Positions 1 through 10,975 of a stretch of 64,000 bases of DNA are shown piece after piece; within the stretch, counting starts at the first letter, position 1, and every line of letters starts with the position of its first letter. The notes beneath the pieces are model-generated. The model made no database searches, had not been told where the DNA came from, and saw only the letters and a list, made by a program, of their open reading frames with translations. Source of the DNA: Mytilus edulis (taxonomy: Eukaryota > Mollusca > Bivalvia > Mytilida > Mytilidae); NCBI RefSeq assembly GCF_963676685.1, contig NC_092356.1, positions 43,921,601-43,985,600 on the forward strand, in the 5' to 3' direction. Position numbers and translations under genes: made by a program.

Positions 1-1119
1 GGAGGACACTCTCTGTGAGGAGCAAATTTTTCTGTGCATTATTAGGCCATGGGTGTTTTCATTCATATCTATTCGAAATTTCTGGAACCATAGAATACCC
101 TTAAAAATGCCAATTTTCTATGAATGAAGCTGCGACACAATATATGTTTTGCAGTTTCATACCCACTGGTGCTGAAAATTCAGAATTTGACAGTTTTTTC
201 AATTGAATATTCTATAGCGAAAACGCAGAACCAAAAAAAGCTACCATTGTCGCCTATGTAAATGAGAACTCAATTTTAACCAAAAGATCACTTGCAAGAA
301 TTTCTATAACACCCAAAATATTTTCAGTAATCAAGGACATTGATATACTACTATCGACGAACCCTTCTTTTGTAAATATTTACATTTAACATGATAACAA
401 TTATAAATAATAGATTAAAACACTTCAAAGGTAAAATCTACATCTAAAAATCTTTATTTTATCTATATACGTTTAATTACAATGATAAAATTGATTTGAG
501 ATAATTTAATTTATATTAAAAAAAAACCCAGATAATCAGCATCTAATAATGTGACATTAAGTTTAATTTGAATGAACCAAATGGTACCTTAAAATATTTA
601 TTCTGTAGATACAATGAAGCTTACGAATTAGCATATACACGGTTCATATAAACAAATTCAAATTAAGCAATCAATAATAACCATAGCGTATATTTTTTAA
701 AGAGGCAGTATATGTCTAGTCATGATCACTGATTTGACTTAACTTTTCATATTTGATTCACATCATATTCAAACGCCTATTCAAACGTACATTTAAATAG
801 CCAAACAAAAAAATCCAAATCAATTAGCAATGCAAGGACTGTTTAAAATGTATCAACATCTCGTTTGTACTTTAGACTAGATGCCATCTAATCAACCATC
901 GAGATTATCTCTGAAGACTGCCGATGTGAATATAAATAAAAATAGACGGAGAAGTATGTAGAGATGTGTAGTGATGATATTCCAGATCTGTTTTATTTCC
1001 TGTCATAAATTTTGAAAAAAATATAACTGATCGTTTTACCTGTACACGAATGATTTTTTTAATCCATCTTCAGATGAACTTCAAGTTAAGGTTACGTAAA
1101 TACGGATTTATTTGTAATC
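1..1119. other. 3' flank of sulfotransferase copy 1, no gene seen
   Basis: AT-rich sequence without a convincing coding region. At about 541-625 it shares words with the 3' flanks of copies 3 (13801-13860) and 4 (19370-19420, 19550-19600), including a GTGACATTA block and an ATTCTGTAGAT block. This suggests the flank was duplicated with the gene. A minus-strand AATAAA (TTTATT at 1107-1112) lies about 250 nt past the stop of copy 1 and could serve as its polyadenylation signal; this is untested. Confidence 0.5.
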
Positions 1120-1275
1120 TATTCCTGTCGTGTAATTTTGTCATTTGAGCAGTAAATTTTATATCATTGCCTTAAAGCGCAGAGGTTTGGCTAGCCACAA
1201 AACCAGGTTCAACTAGCAATTTTCTTAAAATGTCATGTACTTATTCTGGAATATCATTGTAAAAATCAGACCAAA
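1120..1275 (-). repeat. Interspersed repeat, family E fragment
   Basis: The segment contains the words CTGTCGTGTAATTTTGTCAT, AGGTTTGGCTAGCCACAAA and CCAGGTTCAAC, followed by TTCTTAAAATGTC. A second, diverged copy is at 49085-49215. I recognise the combination as a common mussel dispersed repeat, often adjoining family D. There is no coding capacity. Confidence 0.6.
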
Positions 1276-1361
1276 CTGGCTGCTAATAGCGAAGTATAAT
1301 TTCAATATGTTTGAAACGCAAATAAAATCGTATTTTAATCTTTTGTCTGATGCACTTTAAA

Positions 1362-2917
1362 TCAGTCGGAGTTTACAATTTCTTTTGACCTTGGATATTG
1401 TTTCTCTTTTATTTTAGCAACAAAGTCAAATTCTGAAATCACTAATGAATCGCATGTGTCTCGAGATATTTCAATTTTTTCGCTCCATCTTGACGATGAA
1501 AACGTTAAAACTGTTGAATATTGATTTAAGTTCTGACAAAAGTCTTCCACTTCCTTTCTGACAGTCTTGAAATACAACACTTCTTCGTGGAACAATAGTT
1601 CCATTTCAATTTGGCGCAAAAGTTTTAAGTAAAAATGTCTATAAAGTATATAATCTATTTCAGATAATTGTCTATATCTAGTACGATCTTTATCCCCAAT
1701 ATTTATTTTTTTGTTAGCTTTGTCTGTATTTGCATTTTTTCTGATATATATAACATCCTTTGTAGACCATTTCAAAATTCGCTTCAATAAAATAATAGAC
1801 TCATCAAAATGTTCAACTATGATAATTAATGCAAATTCTTTGTCAAGCTGTTCAATATATCTTTGAATGTCGTTTCTTCTAGATCTGGAATTGACAAGAA
1901 GTTCCAGTGGAAAACCATAATCTATTGCCATTCTGTTTTTGGTAAACGTGTAAGCAGAGTATTTTGCTATATCCGGATCATGAATATCTGGATCTTCAAG
2001 AAAATCTGTTATTGCATTGGGTCCAGATATATTTAATCTTTCAAACATAATTGGAAAGAATAACATCATAGATATGAAGTACTCAAATGGATCTCGAAGT
2101 GTTCCAATGTAAACAGTGTCATTCGGAAGAATGTGTTCAAACGCAGTCCTGTTATATAGAACATGTAAGCATAAAATATCAAAATGAGTGGATGATAAAG
2201 GTTTTGACCGGATGTTGTTCGATGTAACAGTTTCTAATAAACTTATAACATTTGGAAATATTGCATCATCAGATGGCATGACAAATGTTAAGTTTCTGTC
2301 AGTCCCAAAACGAAACAGCATATTCTGCACAGTTGTGCTAGCCGCCTTGTGTACTTTAAGAAATGCAATATGACGAACTTCCGGTTGCCATACTTTAGAT
2401 TGAATCGAAGTTCCCAGCTTTTCAATGGTTCTGAATGCAAAATAAATCATAGGTGTTGTAGAGATCAATACCAAAGCTGCAAAGCCTATCAAACTACAAA
2501 ATATTATAAACAATCAATAGTTTGAGTATTAGAATACGAGAAATGCTCTCCCACCCCCTCGTGAAAAAAAAGAGAAAAAAACCCAACTGAAACAAACACA
2601 CTAACAAAAATAACAGCTGACAAAAATTTCAAAAGTATTATTTGCATATACATGGAACATTCCCTAAAATGTAATGAATTGAATGAATGTTGAAAATATG
2701 ATCAATCACTGTTTGAGTAGGAAAAAGCAAAACACATTTATAATAATAGAGTTTGCCAAAAAAAACAAAAGACCGTTATGTCACGTCAATAAATAAATAA
2801 AAAATATTCAAATATTCTATACCTAAAAGACGTGTGCGTTTAACATATTTTGCTATAAGAAAAAGGATAACTGTCTTAGTATCCATATATTTCGTATTTA
2901 TCTTACCTCCTATACAT
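1362..2917 (-). CDS. Galactose-3-O-sulfotransferase-like enzyme, copy 1 (two exons)
   Basis: Predicted type II Golgi sulfotransferase that would transfer sulfate from PAPS to a galactose-containing glycan or glycolipid. The model joins exon 1 at 2907-2917 (ATG TAT AGG AG) to exon 2 at 1362-2493. The intron at 2494-2906 begins GTAAG and ends TTTTGTAG. The spliced protein is 380 aa: M-Y-R-S, a membrane anchor at about residues 5-24, the 5'-phosphosulfate loop LKVHKAASTT at 49-58, and a 3'-phosphate-site-like TLRDPFEYFIS at about 135-145. Sequons NLT, NRT and NDT are present. Exon 2 alone opens on TTG, and its first in-frame ATG lies inside the anchor, so the upstream exon is needed. The stretch EVLYFKTVRKEVEDFC near the C-terminus is shared by all four copies. 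The C-terminal tail is longer than in copies 2-4. The family call rests on motif recognition; substrate is unknown. Confidence 0.85.
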
Positions 2918-2973
2918 TTCTAGGAATATGATTGGTTAAAAGCGTCCTCGTGGAAACCGTGTATATTTGATAT

Positions 2974-3106
2974 TAGGTTAGTAGGGAGGCGGGGCTTATT
3001 TTATACACGGTTAGTAGTGGAGTTACGTCCCTTTATATTCCATATAAGGTAGTAGGGAGGCGGGCCTTATCATACACGGTTAGTAGTGGTGTTACGTCCC
3101 TTTAGA
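2974..3106. repeat. 71-bp direct duplication upstream of copy 1
   Basis: Two adjacent units share GTAGGGAGGCGGG, TACACGGTTAGTAGTGG and GTTACGTCCCTTTA, with the second starting 71 nt after the first. It lies only about 60 nt upstream of the copy 1 start codon on the transcribed side, so it falls in the likely 5' UTR or promoter. The GC-rich words stand out against the AT-rich surroundings. A similar GGAGGCGGAGCTT word occurs at about 13509. Confidence 0.7.
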
Positions 3107-3344
3107 AAAACAAAACAGTACTGAGAAAAAATCTTAAGTGTTTCAGCAGACGAAGAAATTGATGATTAAGATTGAAATAATTTCATAAAACACTAAAAAT
3201 CTAACAAGTTGTCATTGTTTTTGTAGGATCAATGGAATAGTTTCTTAATCATGTTAATGCTAACTGTAATGAAGCCTGACTTGCTCATTTTGATAGGTCA
3301 CTGGTCTAAATTTTACACGTTAAGATAGTCGGTAAGATAAATTC

Positions 3345-3484
3345 GTTACATAGTGTGCTAGTGACGTAATACGGTATATATGGGGTCAGTAAATTCCATA
3401 TGGGGATTCGAGCTTCGCTCTCACCCCATATGGAATTTACTGACCCCATATATACCGTATTAGGTCACTAGCACACTATGTAAC
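3345..3484. repeat. Foldback element: 61-bp near-perfect inverted repeat
   Basis: The left arm 3345-3405 and right arm 3424-3484 are reverse complements with one mismatch that I can find (TGACG versus TGACC). They are separated by an 18-nt loop containing AGCTTCGCT. The arms carry TATATGGGGTCAGTAAATTC. There is no coding capacity. It has the form of a small foldback or miniature inverted-repeat transposon; mussel genomes hold many such units, so it is probably one of a family. Confidence 0.85.
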
Positions 3485-4433
3485 TAATAATATGCAGGAC
3501 AACGGGAAAAATTAAATCTTATAATTATTTATAGGTAATACGAGATGGGTCCATTAGGATTAAAAGGAGGATAATGTTTATTACTATTGAAAAGTCGAGT
3601 ATTTTTCATAGGAGAAGAGAATTAGCCGCAAAATAGTATGAATCATCAACGTGTTGTTACAAGGGCTCTTCAATATACAGAGAATCGGGTCGTTTTGTTT
3701 TACTGGTAATCGTACTTTTCATCACAAATTCGAACTGAAATATTTAAACAATATTACATTCCGCATTGCTCTATTAAAGGAGACTTAGATAGAAAAACTG
3801 GTATCAATTATATACTCCGTTGTACACTCATGGAGGGAAAAGGGATTATTATGAACAACTGCATGTTGATTGTAAAAGTTACAAGAAGAAATCTTTATGA
3901 AGAGAAATGAAACAAAGGAACAAGGCATCTACTGTTCATATATATCTGTACCATCACATGCTAAAATCCCGTTTATCATGTTTATAGCATATGCCAATAA
4001 ATTTTATCTGATAATTGTTCAAGAACTTCATACAAATTGTTAAGCACTTCATGTCACAATAGAAGGCAATATTTTACTTTGAGTTGAAAATGTTTGCTTG
4101 ACATTTATTTATATTTCAACCAATGAAAAGCTTATATTAAACTTAATGCCGCAGTTGAAAGCTCAATGACGCAATTGTCTCGCTATTATCAAACGAGTGG
4201 TAATACCCGCAGTTTTCCTATTGAAACATGTGTTGGTAATAATCATCATGTAGATGCAATGGAGGTAGTTATTACCCCATCGACTCCCCACACACACATA
4301 CTTAGAATAAGCAACAAACAAATTGCGGATATGTTCCTTAAATTGTAACTACAATCCCCTTCCATTTTCACGAATGTGACCTACCGAATTAGACTATTTA
4401 CCAGATTTGTAATAAGATAAGCTACACGACGGG
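3485..4433. other. Intergenic spacer, no gene recognised
   Basis: AT-rich sequence. The short open frame at 4166-4348 has no recognisable domain and I do not support it as a gene. No repeat family used elsewhere in the window was recognised here. Confidence 0.4.
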
Positions 4434-4760
4434 TGCCACATGTGGTGCAGAATCTGCTTAACCTTCCGGAGCAACTGAGATCACCCCCAGTTTTGGTGGG
4501 GTTCGTGTTGCGTAGTCTTTAGTTTTCTACGTTGTATCTTGTGTACTATTATTTATAAAATTGAGAATGGAAATGGGGAATGTGTCAAAGAGACAACAAC
4601 CCGACCAAATAAAAAACAACAACAGCAGAGGGTCACCAACAGGTCTTCATATTATTTGTCTGTTTGTCTTTTTATTTTTTAGTCATGGCGTTATCAGTTT
4701 ATTTTCGATCTATGAGTTTGACTGTCCCTTTGGATCTTTCGTCCCTCTTTTGCAATGTAT
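4434..4760 (-). repeat. Interspersed repeat family A, reverse, interrupted
   Basis: Begins with ACACGACGGGTGCC, continues through GGTGGGGTTCGTGTTG, TTAGTTTTCTACGTTGTATC and TTTTCGATCTATGAGTTTGA, and ends near CCCTCTTTTGC. It is split by a 96-bp insertion. The same family is seen at 6218, 8540, 10860, 26634, 28760, 40380 and 51490. Confidence 0.75.
4555..4650 (+). mobile_element. Family B repeat nested in family A with a 7-bp target duplication
   Basis: The insert starts ATAAAATTGAGAATGG, carries GTGTCAAAGAGACAACAACC and stops at GGTCTTCAT. ATTATTT flanks both ends (4548-4554 and 4651-4657). The family A copy at 8548-8554 shows the empty site, with a single ATTATTT followed directly by GTCTGTTTGTC. 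Longer family B copies at 24043 and 29089 continue past GGTCTTCA, so this copy is truncated or a short form. Confidence 0.8.
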
Positions 4761-4878
4761 TTGACATTCAAAAAACAAACAGATACAATTACTTGTCAGT
4801 TTAATGTTTCACTCAACAAATGTCAAAGAAGCTAATAGTAATCAGTGTGTCCTTAAGGACAGTGACCGATGCAAACAT

Positions 4879-7800
4879 TTATTTTGCCCTTGGATATTGC
4901 TTCTCTTTTATTTTTGTTACAAAGTCCAATTCAGAAATAACTAATGAGTCACAAGTGCCTTGAGATATTTCAAATTTGACGCTCCATTCTGACGATGGAA
5001 TCGTTAGAACTGTCGCATTTCGATTGAAATTATGACAAAAGTCTTCTACTTCCTTTCTGACAGTTTTGAAATACAAGACTTCTTCGTGGAACAATAATTC
5101 CATTTTAATTTGGCGCCAAAGTTTGATGTAAAAATGTCTATAGAGCATGTAATCTATGTCAGATAATTGTCTATATCTAGTGCGATCTTTTTCGCCAATA
5201 TTGATATGTTTTTTATTTTTGTAAATATTTACATTTTTTTTGGTATAAAGTATATCCTTTGTAGACCATTTTAAAATTCGCTTTAACAAAACCAAAGACT
5301 CATCAAAATGTTCAACTATGATAACTAATGCAAATTCGTTGTCAAGCTGCTCAATATATCTTTGAATGTCGTGTCTTCTAGATCTGGAATTCAGAAGAAG
5401 GTCCAATGGAAAACCATACTCTATCGCCATTCTGTTTTTAGTTAAAGTGTAAAAAGAATATTTGTCAATTGATAAAGACACATCATGTTTCTCTGGATCC
5501 TCAAGAAAATCTGTTATTGCTCTAGGTCCAAATATCTTAAATCTTTTAAACAACGTTGGAAAGTAATACATCACTGATATAAAGTGTTCAAAAGGATCTC
5601 GAAGTGTTCCAATGTAAACAGTGTCATTTGGAAGAATGTGTTCAAACGCTGTCCTGTTGTATAAAACGTGTAAGCATAAAATATCAAAATGGGTGGATAA
5701 TAATGGTATTGGCCGAATGTTGTTTGACGTAACGGTTTCTGATATACTTATAACATTTGGATGTATTGTACCAACAGCTGGAATGACAAATGTTAAGTTT
5801 CGTTCCGTACCAAAACGTAACATCATATTCTGTATAGTTGTACTAGCCGCCTTGTGAACTTTAAGAAATGCAATATGACGAACTTCCTTTTGCAATGCAT
5901 TTAATTGAATCGGTAAATCCCGCGTATAAATGGTTCTGAATGCAATATAAATCATGGGTACAGTAGTGATCAATACCAAAACAGCAAATCGTTTCGAACT
6001 GTAAAAAATGTTTAAAATATTAAGAGAAGAGTTTTTAAAACTAGAAAAAAAAGAGTCAAACAATCTAAAAACAAATAAAACTTGATAAAAATAAAAATGG
6101 AAATATTATATTTGCGTATAAATAGAGCAATTACAGACAATAACAACCAAAACAAAGGAGTAAACAAAGACTCGCAAAACCAAAGGACATTTACATCATC
6201 AGTTATAAATAATAAACAACACGAACTCCTCTAAAAACCGGGAGTGAAATGAGGTGGACCGGAAGGGTAAGCATTTCCTGCACCGTATACGGCACCTGTC
6301 GTGTTATTTCTTTGTTCAGTTCGGTATTGATGGAAGGTTATTATGACTGAGGAAGAATATCAGATATGATTTCTGACACCCTGTTGTCATAATGGCCAAT
6401 CAACTCATGATGGCAACCGTAAAATTTCTTGAGTGATGACCTTAATTTGATTGATTCATAGCTCAGAAAAGTAAATTAATAGAAACTATGCTTAACGTAT
6501 GCTTGTCGTTCATAACCTTTATAAAGTTTTAAATGTTTAAATTATGTCACTTAACTGCTTTACCTGTTGTAAAAGATCGTTCGTAACAGACTTAATTTTA
6601 TATTTATTGCAGGGTCTGTAACTTGTGCTGACAGGGTGCAGTAAAATGGGTCCTCGAGCGTTTAGTGTACACCCTTATATTTTACAGTTAGGATTTTTTG
6701 TCTCAACCATTTTTGTAATTCTTATACTACTTTTAATTTCTGTATCATTTGGTTATTGTGGATAGTTGTCTCATTTGCAATTTTATCACATATCCTTAGT
6801 TTTTTTTTACAAGATTTGCAAGTCATTCTTGATTGGCGTTGTAAAAGAAACATAAAATATTTTCGAGTTTTCAACGCAAATAAAAAGAGAACTTCAGGTG
6901 TTCATACAAATTCAGGAAAACATTATGGCCATCATCATCCAGAAAGAAGTGAAATACTAAACTACAAAGAAAATTATAAATCGGAAATCTCTCCAAAATT
7001 ACAAATTCGAAAGCAAAACACATCAAACGAATCGAATACAACTGTAATATTTCTCAAAGTCGGTTAGTTCCTAGTGTTCTTCGTATAACTTGACTGTCTT
7101 AAATATGAAACTGATTGATATGTTCATTACTATCTAATCAAAATCCGGTCCGCAGTATTTTCTTACTTGTGGAGTGATTTGAAAATACGTCTTGGCGTTA
7201 TTTCTCGTTGGAACAATGATGCCCGTCAGTTGTTTCTCTCGCATGTGGACATGGTAAGTCCCATAGGGACATGATGCACATTAATAAGCATGTACACTGA
7301 ACGAAAAAAAACTGATCTATAATACAATGTTAATACAAAATCAATAAAATATTGGGGCAATATTAGTATACCGCTGTGAGATGTTAAACAATTTTAAAAA
7401 ACCAAACAATAACCTTGAACAAAAACAGCCGCCATATACAATAATATACACAGGTAAATGGAAATTATTTTGTTGTAAGGTATACAGTTTAAGTATGTTT
7501 TGCCAAATGTTTTATTTTTGTTTTATTTTCGAAAATATAATACGAAACACTGTATAGCTGCTTCGTAGTTATATATATAATATAGAATATGATTTCATTT
7601 TCATGAGTTTCTTTAGAAAGAATCTTTTATTAAAATTATTTGGTGGCGAGAGGTAGCGCAACTATTTTCAGAAAACTCTAATAAATTTTGCAAAATGATG
7701 CAAAAAAAAATCGGGTTTTCATGATATTCACCTGTATTTATGACGTCTCTAATGCATCACTCATAAAGGAAATGGTGAAAATCTTTTAAAATGTAAATAT

Positions 7801-8187
7801 TAGAAACTGTAGCATATAAACTCATCATAGATATGTTTACATAAAATGTACACAACATTATCAGATTCAAATTTTTCAATTGTTATCAATGTCTAAGGTC
7901 GATAGGAAAATCCAACAATTCTCCCTTATAATTTTTCTCTTGATCTAAAACAAAACCAAGATAAATAAAACAAATCATATATGTACTTAAAGTCGACAAA
8001 ATGTATCAGTTTAACATATTCAAATTGTACGTCACATTATACCATTATCTTTGTTGGCTCACGAATTAATGTAATTGTTTTCATCAAATATTCTGTATGT
8101 TTTCATAAAATTTAACTTTTTAGAAGCACATGCTTTCTAAAACCAATACTTAAGGAAACCAACTTACCGATAAAATCTTTTCCGCAT
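4879..8187 (-). CDS. Galactose-3-O-sulfotransferase-like enzyme, copy 2 (two exons)
   Basis: Second member of the minus-strand sulfotransferase cluster. The model joins exon 1 at 8168-8187 (coding M-R-K-R-F-Y-R, the last codon split CG|T) to exon 2 at 4879-5998. The intron at 5999-8167 is 2169 nt, starts GTAAGT and ends in a strong TTTTTTACAG acceptor. The spliced protein is 379 aa with a membrane anchor at about residues 10-27, LKVHKAASTT at 52-61 and TLRDPFEHFIS at about 138-148. NRMAIEYGF, DRTRYRQLSDID and EVLYFKTVRKEVEDFC are conserved with the other copies. Without splicing the frame opens on TTG and its first 22 residues match no paralogue. The long intron holds repeat fragments (6218-6305 and about 6745-6800). 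No frameshift or stop is seen, so the gene appears intact. It should be a luminal Golgi enzyme using PAPS; acceptor unknown. Confidence 0.85.
6218..6305 (+). repeat. Family A fragment in the intron of copy 2
   Basis: The words AACACGAACTCC, CCGGGAGTG, CCGGAAGGGTAAGCA, TTCCTGC and ACCTGTCGTGTTA match the end of family A as seen at 28100-28175 and, in reverse, at 4434-4510. It is non-coding. Confidence 0.65.
6745..6800 (-). repeat. Family C fragment in the intron of copy 2
   Basis: ATTGTGGATAGTTGTCTCAT followed by TGCAATTTTATCACAT is a diverged reverse copy of the first part of family C. The open frame at 6756-7067 starts in it and shows no protein-like features, so I do not call a gene. Confidence 0.5.
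7071..8167. other. Remaining intron sequence of copy 2
   Basis: AT-rich intronic sequence with no recognised exon or repeat, up to the donor site at 8166-8167 (GT on the minus strand). Confidence 0.45.
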
Positions 8188-8539
8188 TTTCCTTGCTTTG
8201 CATTTACTTGTCTAGGGATGCAGCATTTATATTATGCACATTGAATTTCCTTCTCAATCATTAGATTATTTATCATATGTTGGCCCTTCTGTCAAGCAAT
8301 TATTTCTATTTATAAGTTCTTGAATAACTAAGAAATTGAACTGTATTGTCTGTTTCATTGGCTCACCATCTTTCATTATTTTTTTGATTAGATTTTATTC
8401 ATAGGAAAAAATATATAATAAATGTTGAATATGTTACACTGGTCATACATTTTCCCACATTTTCATAAGAGTGAATGCTCTTTTGTTATCTGTCATCGGT
8501 TTAACCACTGATGAATGATCTGAAACTTTCTATAAGTCT

Positions 8540-8995
8540 TTTGTACTATTATTTGTCTGTTTGTCTTTTTACTTTTTAGGCATGGCGTTGTCAATATAAA
8601 AAAGAAGATGTGGTATGATTGCCAATGAGACAACTGTCCACAAGAGACCAAAATGACACAGACATTAACAACTATAGGCGACCGTACGGCCTTCAACAAT
8701 GAGCAAAGCCCATACCGCATAGTCAGCTATAAAAGGCCCCGATATGACAATGTAAAACAATTCAAACGAGAAAACTAACGGCCTCATTTATATAAAAAAT
8801 GAACGAAAAACGAATATGTAACACATAAACAAACGACAACCACTGAATTACAGGCTCCTGACTTGGGACAGGCACATACATAAATAATGTGGAAGGGCTA
8901 AATTATTGATTTCCGATTAAGTTTGACTGTACCTCTGTTTTTGCTGATTTCCGATCAAGTTTGACTGTACGTCTGTTATCTTTCGCCCTTTTTTC
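8540..8995 (-). repeat. Family A repeat, reverse, interrupted by family C
   Basis: The left part at 8540-8593 (GTACTATTATTTGTCTGTTT ... CATGGCGTTGTCA) and the right part from about 8908 (GTTTGACTGTAC ... TATCTTTCGCCC) make one family A copy. Family C sits between them. The right part also carries a direct duplication of about 37 bp starting GATTTCCGAT at 8908 and 8945. Confidence 0.7.
8594..8907 (+). mobile_element. Family C repeat nested in family A
   Basis: Starts AAAAAAGAAGATGTGGTATG and contains CAATGAGACAACTGTCCAC, CCGTACGGCCTTCAACAATG, GCTATAAAAGGCCCCGATA, AACTAACGGCC and CAAACGACAACCACTGAATT. This is the most frequent interspersed family in the window (8594, 19084, 21865, 34436, 37985 reverse, 48255 and diverged pieces). 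I recognise it as a very abundant mussel repeat. It has no coding capacity; class (SINE-like or other non-autonomous) is not resolved here. Confidence 0.8.
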
Positions 8996-9687
8996 TATAG
9001 AAATGTAGTTTCTGGCGGAGAATATGATCAACAAAATCAAATGGGTTTTTTTTAGATGTAGAAAGACTGTTGCTACAACATAACGGTCTTCAATTTACCA
9101 AAGCCAGTTATCTATCAATTTGGTAAGGACTGTTTGTCATGAGTGGTTTGATTTAAATTCAGACTGTGTCTCATGTCATAGTTAAAATTTGACAGAAAAA
9201 GGGTAAAGTGTTTTGCAACATATTTTTCATTGCATTATTCATTATGTTGGACTGTTTAAAGACATCTTCTACAAGTAAATGAATCAATGCCTATCATTTC
9301 TTTTTGTAACATTAAGAAGGAAAATGGAACAATAGCCTTATACTAAGTACACCTTTAAATAAGATGAAGAAAATGTCTGGATTGCAGAACTAGGTACTGC
9401 AATGCCGTATTGTTGCAATGATATCACCAAATGAACAGCCTGTAGAATTGTAAATGTAATTAGCTTATTTAATACTACTTTAATACACCATAGTTGTAAT
9501 ATGCAAAAATTTTATCATCGGCCTAAGGTAAAACAAAGTATTCTAAATCTAGATCGCCCTCTGGGGGCTTTGATGAACTTCTTTCACATATTCATCATCC
9601 GATTGGGTTACATTACATTAGAACACTGATTTTTTCAATTCATGTTAATTTTCTAAAATGTTTTAAAAGATTCTGAATTCATCATAG
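8996..9687. other. Intergenic spacer between copies 2 and 3
   Basis: AT-rich, with no coding region and no repeat family recognised. Confidence 0.35.
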
Positions 9688-9905
9688 ATGCCAGGATTAA
9701 ATTTTGTATTTACGTCAGACGCGCGTTTCGTCTACAAAAGACTCATCAGTGACGCTTTAGAAAAAAAAGTTAAAAAAAGGGTTAAAAAAAATAAATAAAA
9801 AAAAGTTAAAAAAAAGGCCAAATAAAATACGAAGTTGAAGAGCATTGAGGACCAAAATTCATAAAAGATTTGCCAAATACAGCTAAGGAATTTATTCCCG
9901 AGGTA
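9688..9905 (+). repeat. Family F repeat
   Basis: Starts GATGCCAGGATTAAATTTTG, contains GACGCGCGTTTCGTCTACAA and GACTCATCAGTGACGCT, then an A-rich GTTAAAAAAA stretch. It continues with GAAGTTGAAGAGCATTGAGG and GCCAAATACAGCTAAGGAAT. Reverse or diverged copies are at 11897-12037, 38305-38360, 53190-53260 and 57200-57310. I recognise it as a widespread mollusc dispersed repeat. Confidence 0.75.
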
Positions 9906-9984
9906 TATATGATGCATACATACATTTTCTCCAATAACAGACTGGTCAGTATAATTGGTGATGTAGCTCTTATTCGTCTTTTTA

Positions 9985-10560
9985 AACAATAAAATCGGAA
10001 CCTTTAAATGTGAAAAGAGAACATTTTCCCCTGCTTAGTTCACCAATCCAGGAATTGATGAAAATCAACATCAGCAACTTTATACATCACATGGAGGTAA
10101 CATCTGAAATTCCACTTTAATTCCAAAATCAGTCTTTTCCTAATGTATCCTACAGATACACTAAACCCATTGCAGTCCCTCTGGTCATGCTATACATTAC
10201 AGGGGATCTAAACATAGTTCAACAAGGACCGCTCCAAAAGGTGATATCTCATGGCCCTGAGTTTTGAGAACTCCAACACATCGATTTGAACCCTTACTTC
10301 AAATTAAGTATGGATTTCATTGAGGACATCAAAAGAGTATGGGCCAAACTAGGAGAAGTTGACTCAGATATTTGTCGGAATTGGTCGAAACCATCAGTCT
10401 CTGATAAAAAGTCTAATTCATATGTTGCAAAACTGTATGAATGATCGACCAAGGTCCGTTTGCAGGAACAAAGTAGCTGTGAATCGTCTATTATATCTTC
10501 CGCGATAGAGATGTTGTTGTTTCTGCAGACGAACTTTAAATTAGAATTGTCTTTGAAGGT
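9985..10560 (+). pseudogene. Possible decayed coding relic of an unidentified element
   Basis: This stretch is less AT-rich than its surroundings and has protein-like composition. From 10268 to 10441 one frame stays open for 58 codons and reads like real protein (for example MDFIEDIKRVWAKLGEVDSD), bounded by TGA on both sides. The flanking sequence reads similarly with stops. No domain is recognised. A degraded transposon or retroelement gene is the likeliest source, but chance cannot be excluded. Confidence 0.3.
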
Positions 10561-10596
10561 AAATCGTACTACCTCCAGCGTTTCGTAAAACCATAA

Positions 10597-10750
10597 GAAA
10601 AGATATGTACCAAGTCAGAAATATAACAGTTGTTATCCTTTCCTTTAATAAGTTTTTGAGCTTTTGATTATGCCATTTGTTTATAGACTTTCCGTTTCAA
10701 ATTTGTTTTGGAGTTCGGTATTTTTGTTATTTTACTTTTTTTGCATATAC
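10597..10750 (-). repeat. Family D repeat, reverse
   Basis: Carries TGTACCAAGTCAGAAATAT, AACAGTTGTTATCC, TTTTTGAGCTTTTGATTATG, GACTTTCCGTTTC and GGAGTTCGGTATTTTTGTTA. These are the reverse complement of the family D start seen at 19668, 30395, 42225 and 46940. Confidence 0.7.
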
Positions 10751-10859
10751 TTGTTTGATCAATGTTTTTGAAAAGAATCAGTTAAAATGCCGTGGATCAC
10801 ATTCGTATATTGATGGGATTTATGTTGCTTATTCTTTATTTTTCTATGTTCTGTCTTCT

Positions 10860-10975
10860 GTATTATAGGTTGTCTATTAGTCTTTTTTATTTTAGTTATG
10901 GTGTTGTCAGTTTATTTTCGATCTATGAGTTTGAATGTCCCTCTGGTATCTTGCACCCCTCTTTTGTGATCTATG
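10860..10975 (-). repeat. Family A fragment, reverse
   Basis: GGTGTTGTCAGTTTATTTTC, GATCTATGAGTTTGAATGTC and CCTCTGGTATCTTGCACCCC match family A. The two small open frames here (10677-10868, 10792-11043) are repeat-derived and not called. Confidence 0.7.

Noticed and set aside
2188-2373. Plus-strand frames opposite sulfotransferase exons (also 5621-5857, 20718-20954)
   Set aside because: Antisense shadows of conserved minus-strand coding exons.
6756-7067. 103-codon frame in the intron of copy 2
   Set aside because: It begins in a family C fragment and its composition is that of random AT-rich sequence.
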